DNA of 64,000 nt from contig JAHZLQ010000018.1 in the NCBI GenBank assembly GCA_022599775.1, positions 1 through 64,000 on the forward strand, read 5' to 3'. The first letter of the stretch is position 1; every line of letters begins with the position of its first letter. The translations under genes were made by a program, and so were the position numbers. Positions 27,222-35,475 of this stretch are shown one piece after another. Source of the DNA: Gammaproteobacteria bacterium. Its GTDB lineage: Bacteria > Pseudomonadota > Gammaproteobacteria > Nevskiales > Nevskiaceae. Under the pieces are notes generated by a model, which was not told where the DNA came from, searched no databases, and saw only the letters and a program-made list of their open reading frames with translations.

Positions 27222-28237
27222 GCGTTAGCGCCTCCGGGCTCACTACGGCGCCGGTCAGCCAGGCCGACACCGCGCCGCCGCCTTGTCTGATCGTCAATCC
27301 GCGCAGCTTCCGTGCATCGCGCAAGGGTCTCGCTGCGCGGGCCGCGGCGCTGGCGCGGGCGCTTGGCGCCGAGGTGGTCGAGGCCGACCATCCGTGCTCG
27401 GTCGATATCGCCCTGCGATCGATCCTGTCGCGTCGTCAGCGCCATGTGCTGGTGCTGTCCGGGGACGGGACGGTGCACGCCATCGTGGACGCGCTGGCGC
27501 GCTTGCCCGAGGGCAGCTGGAAGCCCGAGCTGCTGGTCTTGCCGGGCGGGCGCACCAATCTCACGGCGGCGGACCTCAAGCCGCAGGGAAACACGCTGGC
27601 GGCCCTGGAACGCGCTCTGCGGCAGGCGCGCGAGCCGCATTGCGAGATGGTGGTCGAGGAGCGTCACACCTTGTGTGTGGAGCAGGCGCCGGCGCCGCCG
27701 CGCTACGGTTTTTTTGTCGGCGCCGCGCTGGTCGATGACGTGGTTCGGGAGTGCCAGCAGTTTCGCCATCGTGGTTCGGGCTGGCTGCGCAGCGGACATC
27801 TGAGCACCTTGTGGTGTGTGCTCCAGCTGGGTCTGTCGGCTCTGTTCGGTCGGCCGCGCCTCCCGCCGCGGCCGATCCTGGATGTCGATGCCGATGGCGC
27901 CGGGCGCCTGCGCGCGCCCACCGGCGTGTTCATCGCGACCACGCTGGAGCACCGTAGCGGCTGGTTCAATCCGTACGCGGCGCGCGGGGAAGGCGTGCTG
28001 CGCGTCACCGTCATCAAAGCCGGTGCGCGCGGATTCTGGCGCGGCCTGCCGCACATTCTCACCGGTCGATTCACCAGGGCGATGACGGTGGAGAACGGTT
28101 ATCTCAGCGGCCGTTGTCCGAGTCTGCAGATCAGCGGATTGCGCGGCTACTCGCTCGACGGTGAGGGATTCGACGCCGATCCGGCGCGGCCCCTGAGCAT
28201 TTCCCCGGGCCCGGTTCTGCGGTTCCTGCAGCCATGA
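27218..28237 (+). CDS. Diacylglycerol kinase-family lipid kinase
   Basis: The 339-residue protein has the DAGK catalytic fold: CLIVNPRSFRASRKGL near residue 22 (phosphate-binding NPxS), then VLSGDGTVHAIVDAL, corresponding to the GGDGT nucleotide loop with its first Gly replaced by Ser, and LPGGRTNLTA, corresponding to the usual P-x-GTxND with Arg instead of Thr. Substrates of the family are diacylglycerol, ceramide or sphingosine. The only start that avoids reading far into the desaturase is TTG 27218, overlapping its stop. Given a ceramide locus 12 kb away, a ceramide kinase is a fair hypothesis. Confidence 0.78.
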   Translation: MSVSASGLTTAPVSQADTAPPPCLIVNPRSFRASRKGLAARAAALARALGAEVVEADHPCSVDIALRSILSRRQRHVLVLSGDGTVHAIVDALARLPEGSWKPELLVLPGGRTNLTAADLKPQGNTLAALERALRQAREPHCEMVVEERHTLCVEQAPAPPRYGFFVGAALVDDVVRECQQFRHRGSGWLRSGHLSTLWCVLQLGLSALFGRPRLPPRPILDVDADGAGRLRAPTGVFIATTLEHRSGWFNPYAARGEGVLRVTVIKAGARGFWRGLPHILTGRFTRAMTVENGYLSGRCPSLQISGLRGYSLDGEGFDADPARPLSISPGPVLRFLQP

Positions 28238-30009
28238 AGGCCCCGAAAGCGCCATCACTGGCCGCGGCCGCCAGCCGCGGCGCCTGGCCGATGATCGGCG
28301 CCTTCGTGCGCGCCTATCCGGGGCGCAGCGCAGCGGCGCTGGGCGCGGTATTCGTTGCCGGCCTGCTCGATGGCCTGGGTCTGTCGATGCTGTTGTCGAT
28401 GCTGACGCTGGCGACCGACGGCGATACCGCCGATCCGTCCCTGCCGGAGCAGGTGGCGCTGCGTGTTGCCGCAACTCTCGGCCTGCAACCGACCGCGCCG
28501 GTACTGCTGAGCCTGGCCACGATACTGATCGGGCTCAAGGCCGTGCTGAGCCTGCTGGCCAATCGGCAGGTCGGCTACGCGGTGGCGCATATCGCAACCG
28601 ATCTGCGTCTGGCGCTGATTCGCGCCGTGATGGGCGCGCGCTGGAAGTATTACCTACAGCAGTCGGTAGGGCGGCTTTCGAACGCCGTGGCCACCGAGGC
28701 GCAGCGTGCGTCCGAGGCGTTCCAGTACAGCGCCGAAATGTCGGCGATGGTGCTCAATTCGATGATCTACATGGTCATCGCGCTGACGATCTCCTGGCAG
28801 GCCGGTGTCGCCGCGGTGGTCGCCGGCGGTCTGATGCTGACGGTGTTGCAGACGCTGATCCGCAGCTCGCGCCGTGCCGGCCAGCACCAGACGCGCCTGC
28901 TCGGAACGCTGCTGTCGGCGATCAGCGGACAGCTCGCCGCCGCCAAGCCGCTCAAGGCGATGGCGCGCGAGGATCACGTCGATGCGCTGCTGTCCGATCA
29001 GACCCGGCAGCTGCGTCGCGCGTTGCGCCGGCAGGTGATCAGCAAGGAGGCGCTGACGGCGCTGCAGGAACCGCTGCTGGCGATCATGGTCGGCATCGGC
29101 TTCTTTCTGAGCCTGGTGGTGCTGAAGATGCCGCTGGCGGCGGTGCTGGTAATGCTGTTCCTGCTGGCGCGTGTGGTCAGCTATCTGTCCAAGGGGCAAC
29201 GCGCGTTCCAGCAGGTGGTGGTGCGCGAGAGCGCCTACTGGTCGCTGATCGACAACATCGAGGACGCGCGCGCGCAGAGCGAACCGCGCGGCGGCACGCG
29301 TACGGTGCAGTTGAACGAGGGCATCCGTTTCGACGCCGTGCATTTCGGCCATGGTGACGGCCGCCCGATCCTGGCGCGCGAGAGTTTCGAGGTGCCGGGG
29401 CGTGCGCTGACGGTCATCGTCGGTCCGTCCGGCGCCGGCAAGACCACGCTGCTGGATCTCGTTGTGGGCCTGTTGCAGCCGGAATCCGGCCACATCCTGA
29501 TCGACGGCGTGTCGCTGGCCGAACTCGACCTGCGGCAATGGCGCCGCCAGATCGGCTATGTCCCGCAGGATTCAGTGATGGTCAACGAATCGGTGGCCTA
29601 CAACCTGAGTCTGGGCGAGACCGATCTGAGCGAGGACGATCTGCGCGAAGCGCTGCGTTCGGCCGATGCGCTGGAATTCGTGGAGGCGATGTCGGAAGGT
29701 CTGCAGACGCGCGTTGGCGAGGGCGGCTCACGCCTGTCCGGCGGGCAGCGTCAGCGTCTGGCGATCGCGCGCGCGCTGGTGCACAAGCCGCGTCTGCTGA
29801 TCCTCGACGAAGCCACCAGCAGCCTCGACGCCGAGGCCCAGGCCGCCGTGGTCGAGACCGTGAGTCATCTCAAGGGCCAACTGACGATGCTGGCGGTGGC
29901 GCATCAAGGCCAATTGCTGGGTGCGGCCGATCACGTTTATCGGCTTGCCGGGGGGCATATCGCCTTGCAGTCCGGCATGTCTGTTAGCGACGCATTGGCC
30001 GATGACTGA
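28234..30009 (+). CDS. ABC transporter, fused permease and ATPase (MsbA-like)
   Basis: A 591-residue half-transporter exporter. The membrane domain is residues 30 to about 330 with six helices; the ATPase domain follows with Walker A GPSGAGKTT near 398, Q-loop GYVPQDS, signature RLSGGQRQRLAIARAL and Walker B LLILDEATSSLDAEAQ, plus the switch histidine (AVAHQ). It probably functions as a homodimer that flips a lipid or lipid-linked product. ATG 28234 overlaps the kinase stop by four bases and its 3' end overlaps the acyltransferase start, so the four genes are co-translated. Confidence 0.9.
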   Translation: MKAPKAPSLAAAASRGAWPMIGAFVRAYPGRSAAALGAVFVAGLLDGLGLSMLLSMLTLATDGDTADPSLPEQVALRVAATLGLQPTAPVLLSLATILIGLKAVLSLLANRQVGYAVAHIATDLRLALIRAVMGARWKYYLQQSVGRLSNAVATEAQRASEAFQYSAEMSAMVLNSMIYMVIALTISWQAGVAAVVAGGLMLTVLQTLIRSSRRAGQHQTRLLGTLLSAISGQLAAAKPLKAMAREDHVDALLSDQTRQLRRALRRQVISKEALTALQEPLLAIMVGIGFFLSLVVLKMPLAAVLVMLFLLARVVSYLSKGQRAFQQVVVRESAYWSLIDNIEDARAQSEPRGGTRTVQLNEGIRFDAVHFGHGDGRPILARESFEVPGRALTVIVGPSGAGKTTLLDLVVGLLQPESGHILIDGVSLAELDLRQWRRQIGYVPQDSVMVNESVAYNLSLGETDLSEDDLREALRSADALEFVEAMSEGLQTRVGEGGSRLSGGQRQRLAIARALVHKPRLLILDEATSSLDAEAQAAVVETVSHLKGQLTMLAVAHQGQLLGAADHVYRLAGGHIALQSGMSVSDALADD

Positions 30010-30949
30010 GCCGAAACCGCGGCTGGCGCTGCGCTTGAAGCGCGCGCGACGGCGCTGGATGTTTCGCGCGATCCGCCAACTGCTGCGTATCGCCGGATTC
30101 GAACGGGCCCGCAGTCTCGGCGCCGCGCTCGGCGAATTGCAGTTCTGTTTGATGTGGACTTCGCGCCGTCGGCAGCAGGCCGATCTAGCGGCGCTGCTGG
30201 GCCGGTCGCCCGATGATCCCCAGGTTCGCGCCTGTCTGCGTCGGTCGTATCGCGTCAACAATGGGGCGGTTTCGGAGATCATGGCGATGTTCGACCGTCC
30301 GATCGACGAGGCGCGGCTCGCCGCGCATTGCGAAGTCGACGGTCTGGAGCACCTGCAGGCGGCGATGGCGGGCGGCCGTGGTGCGATCCTGCTGGCTTCG
30401 CACAGCGGCAACGGCGTGCTGCTCACTGTGGGTCTTGCCAATGCCGGTTGGCCGGTTAGCGTGGTCTATCGCGAGGCCCTCATGATGTCCGCCGGATTCT
30501 TCCACGAGGGCCTGGAGCGCTACGGCATCCAGGGCATTCTGGCGAATACCGGAATCAAGGCCTACGGCCAGATGCTCGCTGCCCTACGCCAGGGCCGCAT
30601 CGTGTTCCTGATGCTGGACCAGGGCGTCAAGAAATCCGAGGACGGCACGCTGCAACGCTTTCTCGGCAAGGACATGCCGATGCCCGCCGGGCCGGCGCAA
30701 CTGGCGCGCCATGCGCGTGCACCGGTCTTGCCGGTGGCCACCATCGCCGCCTCGCCGCGCTGGCGTTTCGAGATCGGAACGCCGATCGAGTTCGAGGCCG
30801 GAGCCGCACTGGAAGCTGATCTGGCGCGATTGCTCGCCGCCACCGAGACCCGGGTGCTGGCGCATCCGGAATTGTGGAGCTGGCACCAGCGGCGCTGGCG
30901 CAAGTTCCCGCTGGCTACTTCGGTGTCCGGCGCAGATAGTCCGCGATGA
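30002..30949 (+). CDS. LpxL/HtrB-like lysophospholipid acyltransferase
   Basis: The 315-residue protein resembles lipid A late acyltransferases. A hydrophobic N terminus, the ILLASHSGNGVLL block and the LMLDQGVKK, PMPAGPAQLARHARAPVLPV and WSWHQRRWR elements fit the LPLAT superfamily. The HX4(D/E) motif reads His-Ser-Gly-Asn-Gly-Val, so the usual acidic partner is not at its place. ATG 30002 overlaps the ABC gene by eight bases. The last 35 bases overlap the convergent glycerophosphotransferase-like gene. Confidence 0.83.
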   Translation: MTEPKPRLALRLKRARRRWMFRAIRQLLRIAGFERARSLGAALGELQFCLMWTSRRRQQADLAALLGRSPDDPQVRACLRRSYRVNNGAVSEIMAMFDRPIDEARLAAHCEVDGLEHLQAAMAGGRGAILLASHSGNGVLLTVGLANAGWPVSVVYREALMMSAGFFHEGLERYGIQGILANTGIKAYGQMLAALRQGRIVFLMLDQGVKKSEDGTLQRFLGKDMPMPAGPAQLARHARAPVLPVATIAASPRWRFEIGTPIEFEAGAALEADLARLLAATETRVLAHPELWSWHQRRWRKFPLATSVSGADSPR

Positions 30950-32057
30950 CGTCGGCGCCGTGCCGCGACGAGGGAACCTCGCCCTGGCCGGCACCACCGA
31001 AGGTTTCCTCGAAGTAGGCCGCTTGCAGTGCTTGGTACTGCGGATGGCTGTCGATCGCCTGTTGCACGGCATCGTCGAGCCAGTCGAGGTGATCGAGTAC
31101 CGGCCCCAGCGACCAGAAGCGATAGTTCGGATCGCCCTGCCACGCGATGCCTCGCGCGTTCAGGAACAGGCAGGGGCGGGGCTTGAGCAGGAACTCCGCG
31201 ACCTGGCTACTGACATCACCCATGTAGACGTCGGCACCGAGCGTGTAGCTCATGTCCACACTGGATTCGCTGCCGAGATCGATACGAATGTTGGGCAGTC
31301 CAAGGTACTCGCGGAACGCGCGGTACTTCGACGGACGCGGCGGTTCGAACAGGCGCACATGCGGTGCGAACACCAAGTTGTAGCGCTCGCTGGCGGCGAA
31401 GTGGTCGAGCACCCGGCGCCCGAACCGTGGCCAGGACGACAGCGCCGGATCGAAGTGCGGGCTGTACAGCACGGTGGGCCGCCCATTGTCGAACAACGGC
31501 GCACGCGGACCGCTCGCCATGATCCAGTCGAACTTGGCATATACGCCGGTGGCATAGGCGCCCGGCCGGATCAGCCCGAGTTCCAGGCGCCGCTGTTCGA
31601 GCTTGCGACCGAAGGTGAGCACGAAATCGAATTCTCGTATTTCAGGCGCTACGGCCATCGCACGGTCTCCGGCACCGTGGCCGGTGTAGATCATCCGCGT
31701 GTGCGGCAGTTTTCCGCTGCGCCGCAGCACGAGCGAAGTCCGTTCCGGGGTAACCAGCGCGTCACAGCCTGACAAATAGTCGAGATTGGCCATCAGCGTG
31801 CGTTTCTTCAGTGGCGCCAATGCGCCACTGAGCGTGGCATACAGCCGCGCTTCCCAGGGGCGCTTCAGCAGCCGGTACTCGATCGGCGCCTCCAGTCCGT
31901 AACGCCGGGCGAGACGCCGCGCAAAGTCCAGATGCCGTTCGCTGACGGCAGCGACATCCACATGGATATCGGGATGGCGCGCTGCCAGTTCGAGCGCAAT
32001 CGGCAGCGAATGCGGAATCTGGTGAAGCTGGGCGTTGTAGATGAAGGCGACGTGCAT
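30915..32057 (-). CDS. CDP-glycerol glycerophosphotransferase-like protein
   Basis: A 380-residue soluble protein whose whole length matches the C-terminal part of the 600-residue protein at 21530-23332. Shared blocks include HQIPHSLPIALELA, LFDNGRPTVLYSPHFDP, FAASERYNLVFAPHVRLF, IDLGSESSVDMSYT and DVYMGDVSSQVAEF, which fit the TagB/TagF glycerophosphotransferase fold. Such enzymes move glycerol phosphate from CDP-glycerol onto an acceptor. No membrane segment. ATG 32057 is 11 bases from a run of 12 cytosines (minus strand). The acceptor is unknown; surface glycan decoration is one option. Confidence 0.72.
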   Translation of the reverse strand: MHVAFIYNAQLHQIPHSLPIALELAARHPDIHVDVAAVSERHLDFARRLARRYGLEAPIEYRLLKRPWEARLYATLSGALAPLKKRTLMANLDYLSGCDALVTPERTSLVLRRSGKLPHTRMIYTGHGAGDRAMAVAPEIREFDFVLTFGRKLEQRRLELGLIRPGAYATGVYAKFDWIMASGPRAPLFDNGRPTVLYSPHFDPALSSWPRFGRRVLDHFAASERYNLVFAPHVRLFEPPRPSKYRAFREYLGLPNIRIDLGSESSVDMSYTLGADVYMGDVSSQVAEFLLKPRPCLFLNARGIAWQGDPNYRFWSLGPVLDHLDWLDDAVQQAIDSHPQYQALQAAYFEETFGGAGQGEVPSSRHGADVIADYLRRTPK

Positions 32058-32107
32058 CGGACAGGTCGGGGGGGGGGGGCGGCGGATGCCGCCCGCAGCA
32101 TAGGCAA
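32058..32107 (-). repeat. Homopolymeric C12 tract upstream of a surface-type gene
   Basis: Twelve consecutive C residues on the minus strand (G run at 32068-32079) end 11 bases before the ATG of the glycerophosphotransferase-like gene. An upstream ATG (32101) and TTG (32107) lie in a frame shifted so that a tract of 13 or 10 C would join them to the gene. Such tracts are slippage-prone. Confidence 0.5.
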
Positions 32108-32177
32108 GTATTCTAACGAGCCTGGGGGCGCCTCTGGCGCCGTGCTGCTTCCTGCAGCCTTAACCGAACCGATCCCG

Positions 32178-32252
32178 ATGACTCAGTCGCAGCAGAATTC
32201 TGCGCAGAGCAGAATAGAGAAGAGACTGGGGGCCAGGCTGGAATGGCGCTAA
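32178..32252 (+). pseudogene. Duplicated 5' fragment of the CerR-like epimerase gene
   Basis: The first 30 bases from ATG 32178 match the start of the epimerase gene at 39121 in 27 of 30 positions (peptides MTQSQQNSAQ and MTQPQQNSAQ), and the match extends about 11 bases upstream with two differences. Similarity stops at 32207 and the frame ends at TAA 32250-32252, which lies inside the left end of an IS remnant. This is a stub of a gene 5' end separated from the intact gene by about 6.9 kb of inserted sequence. Confidence 0.72.
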
Positions 32253-32638
32253 GTTAAGCCGCTTCGCCATCGGAAAAGGAAATCCTGATGCACCTGATCG
32301 TCTACAACGCCATTCGTTTGATGACGTTGGATGCCGCACAGGACACGGGCGTGACACCTCGATGCATCAGTTTCAAGGCCAGCACGCAGGCCTTGCGCCA
32401 ATGGGAGCCACAGCTTTGTAGAGAAGGTTTGGCCGCCCGGGATGCCCGACGATTGATCGCCTCACCTCACCGCGCGATGGCGGACGCGGCGTTGCCGGAT
32501 CGCAGCGGCAGACGTGAGCCACGATGTATCAAGCGATACCCCAAACCCTATGCACTTTTGACGCAGCGCCGATACGCCTGATTGAGATTCCGCACCCCAG
32601 CACATATCGTGCAAATGTGGTTTGACTGAGCGCCATTC
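32241..32638 (+). mobile_element. Internally deleted IS4-family element
   Basis: Inverted terminal repeats are visible: GAATGGCGCTAAGTT (32241-32255) and, on the other strand at 32638-32624, GAATGGCGCTCAGTC, differing at two or three positions. Between them is only the C-terminal part of an IS4-type transposase, so about two thirds of the original element has been lost and the 398-base remainder cannot move on its own. No target-site duplication was evident. Confidence 0.7.
32258..32581 (+). pseudogene. IS4-family transposase, C-terminal remnant
   Basis: About 107 codons of an IS4-type transposase C terminus: SPSEKEILMHLIVYNAIRLM, then GVTPRCISFKASTQALRQW and the family tail EPRCIKRYPKPYALLTQ. 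The catalytic DDE region upstream is missing, joined almost directly to the left inverted repeat. It is a dead fragment marking the left edge of the alkane island. Confidence 0.75.
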
Positions 32639-32652
32639 GACTCGGTCCCATG

Positions 32653-33699
32653 CTACGCCCGCTTTTTGCTTTTTGGCGGGCGATTTCGTCTACGAAACTC
32701 GCTTGGGCTGCAGTCCGCATGTATGCGGAACGCGCGTGTGAAGTTGGACAAGTTGGTATAGCCGAGCGAATAAGCGATCTCGGTAATGCTCTGGCTGCCG
32801 CCCAACAAACGCTCGCACGCCAGCTCATGATGGGCGTTGGCGGCAAGATTGCGATAGGAAGTGCCCTCGCGTTGTAGATGCCGCGCCAGCGTCCGGGACG
32901 AGAGGTTGAGAAGCTTCGCCATTCCATCGAGCGAAGGCCCACCGTTTCCGACCTCGCGCAGGGTCATCGTCACCCATTCCGAGTATCGCTTCTCACTGCT
33001 CAGGTGCCGCAGGCGAGCCTGGCAGCGCTCTTCGGCGACCCGGAGAGCGTTGGTGTCCGACATTGACAGCGGGAAACCGCGTAAGTCCGCGCCGAAGATC
33101 AAACTGACACCGGGCTCCCTAAGCACACCAAAGAAGCATCTCAGGTCCGTGATCGCGCGGTATCGCTCTCCGTGACGGGGTTCTTCAATGGAGAACTCGA
33201 CGCGCAGTGGCGGTGGATCGCTGCCGATCAGGTCCTTTACATCCCTCAGCGCCGCCATCGCAATCGCTTCGAGGTGGAAGGCCAGGCTTCGATGACTCAT
33301 GGCGATGATCGGTCGGAAATGCAGCTCGCCGCGGTCCGGTTTGCTGACGTACCTCAGCTGGAAGCTCGGCATGACCAGCCGGAAGTAGCGTGCCAGGAAC
33401 CGCAGGGCATCGTCGACGGTCGGGTTCGCGAGCATCCCGAAGCCGACGATGCTGTGTGAGCTGAGCGTAAGAAAGTGGCCGAGTTCGAAGCCGAGGTCGG
33501 ATCGGCCGCTGATCCGCTCGACGACGGCGATCAGTCGTTCGACCTGCGAGTAACGCAGATTGCAGTCCGGCGCATCGAACGCATCTGTCGGCAGGGACAT
33601 TTGGGCGAGGGCATCCCGGAGCCGGAATCCGTGATGCGCCAGCACATCATCAAGACGCTGGTAGTAACGAGCTGGGACCGGGAAGTCGTCAGTAGGCAT
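32653..33699 (-). CDS. AraC family transcriptional regulator
   Basis: The 348-residue regulator has an N-terminal arabinose-binding-like domain (residues 15 to about 200, GFELGHFLTLSSHSIVGFGML) and a C-terminal AraC DNA-binding domain with two helix-turn-helix units (LDGMAKLLNLSSRTLARHL and ITEIAYSLGYTNLSNFTRAF). It is divergent from alkB with 116 bases between starts, so it most likely controls the alkane genes in response to a hydrocarbon or fatty acid. ATG 33699 follows GAGCGGATTTTG; a TTG one codon upstream is ignored. Confidence 0.88.
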   Translation of the reverse strand: MPTDDFPVPARYYQRLDDVLAHHGFRLRDALAQMSLPTDAFDAPDCNLRYSQVERLIAVVERISGRSDLGFELGHFLTLSSHSIVGFGMLANPTVDDALRFLARYFRLVMPSFQLRYVSKPDRGELHFRPIIAMSHRSLAFHLEAIAMAALRDVKDLIGSDPPPLRVEFSIEEPRHGERYRAITDLRCFFGVLREPGVSLIFGADLRGFPLSMSDTNALRVAEERCQARLRHLSSEKRYSEWVTMTLREVGNGGPSLDGMAKLLNLSSRTLARHLQREGTSYRNLAANAHHELACERLLGGSQSITEIAYSLGYTNLSNFTRAFRIHADCSPSEFRRRNRPPKSKKRA

Positions 33700-33713
33700 C
33701 AAAATCCGCTCAC

Positions 33714-33789
33714 AAGATGTGACCGATTATGACTACATCTTGGCGGAAAAAGATAAGAATGACCATCCGACTGCGTTCAGGATAATCGG
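33714..33789. promoter_or_regulatory. Intergenic control region of araC-type gene and alkB
   Basis: Two inverted repeats are visible: AAGATGT (33714-33720) with ACATCTT (33735-33741), and CCGATTAT (33723-33730) with ATAATCGG (33782-33789). A possible -10 box GATAAT at 33781-33786 would start the alkB transcript near 33793; the -35 region is poor (AATGAC), as expected for an activator-dependent promoter. The repeats are candidate sites for the AraC-type regulator. Confidence 0.5.
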
Positions 33790-33815
33790 ATAAAACATTT
33801 AGTAGGAGGAGAGCA

Positions 33816-35219
33816 ATGATTGTATCTAGCGCTGGGACCTTGGCCGGCGGCGACGCGTCTAATTGGAAGGACGGTAAGCGCTGGCTTTGGCTACTGAGTC
33901 CGGCTCTTCCGGTACTGGGTATGCTTCTGCTATTTGCAGCGTACAAGCTCCAGATCGGGGCCCTGTACTGGGCATTTTTCTTCGTGTTCTATGCCGTGGT
34001 GCCGCTGCTTGATTACCTGATCGGCACTGATCCCGTGAACGCCCCTGAGTCGGCGGTCCCGCGACTGATTGAGGATCGCTACTACCGCATCATCGTCTAC
34101 GCCTACATCCCCAGCCAGTACGCGGCGACAATCTTCGGCGCGTGGTTGGCTGTGACTGGCGATTTGGTTTGGTGGGAAATGCTGGGCCTCGTGGTCTCCG
34201 TTGGGATGGTCAATGGGATCGGCATCAATACGGCTCACGAGCTCGGGCACAAGACCGGCTCGTTGGAGCGCTGGCTGGCCAAGATCACCTTGGCGCCGGT
34301 GGCATACGGTCATTTCTTCATTGAGCATAACAAGGGGCACCACAAGAACGTGGCGACGCCGGACGATCCGGCCAGCTCGAAGATGGGCGAAACCTTCTGG
34401 CAGTTCCTGCCGCGCACGGTGATTGGCAGCTTGCGCTCGGCCTGGGCGCTCGAAAAGCTCCGCCTGGAACGCAGCGGGAAATCGGTCTGGTCGCCGGGGA
34501 ATGAGAACCTGCAAGCTTGGGCGATGACCGTTGCCCTGTTCGGCGCCCTCACGGTTTGGCTCGGACCCTACGCGTTCCTCTTCTTGTTGGCCCAGGCCAT
34601 GTACGGCGCTGCTCTGCTTGAGGTCGTGAACTACCTGGAGCACTACGGCTTGCTGCGACAGGTTGAGGCGAGTGGTCGTCGCGAGCGCTGTCAGCCGCGC
34701 CACTCCTGGAATAGCAACCACATCGTGACGAACTTGGTGCTGTACCAACTGCAACGGCATTCGGATCACCACGCCAACCCGACGCGTCGCTATCAGGCGC
34801 TGCGGCACTTCGACAACTGCCCTCAGTTGCCATCTGGCTATGCCTCAATGCTGTTGCTCGCCTATGTGCCGCCACTCTGGTTCCGCGTCATGGATCCGCT
34901 GGTCGTTAACCATCACAGGGGCGACCTGACTAAGGCGAATCTCTTGCCATCGCGTCGCGACGCGCTGATCCGCAAGTGGACGGACCCGCAGGCTCCGGTG
35001 TCGGCTACGCCGGTGAGCCAGAAGCCGGCATCAAGTACAGCAGCGTCGGCCAACACGGCTGCATGCTTCCAGTGCCCGAACTGCGGCTACATCTACGAGC
35101 CGAGCCGTGGACAGCCGTCCGAGGGCATCGCCCAGGGAACGACGTGGAACCGGGTGCCGGACGACTGGGCCTGCCCGGATTGCGCGGTACGCGACAAGGT
35201 GGATTTCGTACCGGTATGA
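33816..35219 (+). CDS. alkB: Alkane 1-monooxygenase fused to rubredoxin
   Basis: The 467-residue protein hydroxylates n-alkanes at the terminal carbon in the inner membrane. Hydrophobic helices cover residues 25-135 and 235-275. The histidine boxes are HELGHK (141-146), EHNKGHH (170-176), NYLEHYG (272-278) and LQRHSDHH (312-319). A linker rich in Pro, Ala and Ser (about 390-415) leads to a complete rubredoxin with Cys420, Cys423, Cys453 and Cys456, which supplies electrons in cis. ATG 33816 follows TAGGAGGAGAG, a strong ribosome site. The next gene is a GMC alcohol dehydrogenase. Confidence 0.96.
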   Translation: MIVSSAGTLAGGDASNWKDGKRWLWLLSPALPVLGMLLLFAAYKLQIGALYWAFFFVFYAVVPLLDYLIGTDPVNAPESAVPRLIEDRYYRIIVYAYIPSQYAATIFGAWLAVTGDLVWWEMLGLVVSVGMVNGIGINTAHELGHKTGSLERWLAKITLAPVAYGHFFIEHNKGHHKNVATPDDPASSKMGETFWQFLPRTVIGSLRSAWALEKLRLERSGKSVWSPGNENLQAWAMTVALFGALTVWLGPYAFLFLLAQAMYGAALLEVVNYLEHYGLLRQVEASGRRERCQPRHSWNSNHIVTNLVLYQLQRHSDHHANPTRRYQALRHFDNCPQLPSGYASMLLLAYVPPLWFRVMDPLVVNHHRGDLTKANLLPSRRDALIRKWTDPQAPVSATPVSQKPASSTAASANTAACFQCPNCGYIYEPSRGQPSEGIAQGTTWNRVPDDWACPDCAVRDKVDFVPV

Positions 35220-35475
35220 CAAACGCCAAGCGGACCGACGTTACACCGGTCGGCTTGGCGCACCGCAATGCTCGAACGCATGGACAACCAAAAATACAGA
35301 TGACGGCAGGCCTAGAGAAGTGGGCTTTCCGGAGCCGTACAACAACCTGGAGCCGAAAGCCCGCGGTCGGGAGAGCCATGCAGTACAAGAATTGTTGGTT
35401 GCGGGTGAAACGCGCCGCAGCTCGGTGGGCCGTGGCCACGAGCCTGGTTGAGGTGAAGTACGAGGAGAACACAGA

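Noticed and set aside
35220..35475. Possible small gene between alkB and the GMC dehydrogenase
   Set aside because: Open frames here continue out of alkB in other frames and show no ribosome site or known domain.
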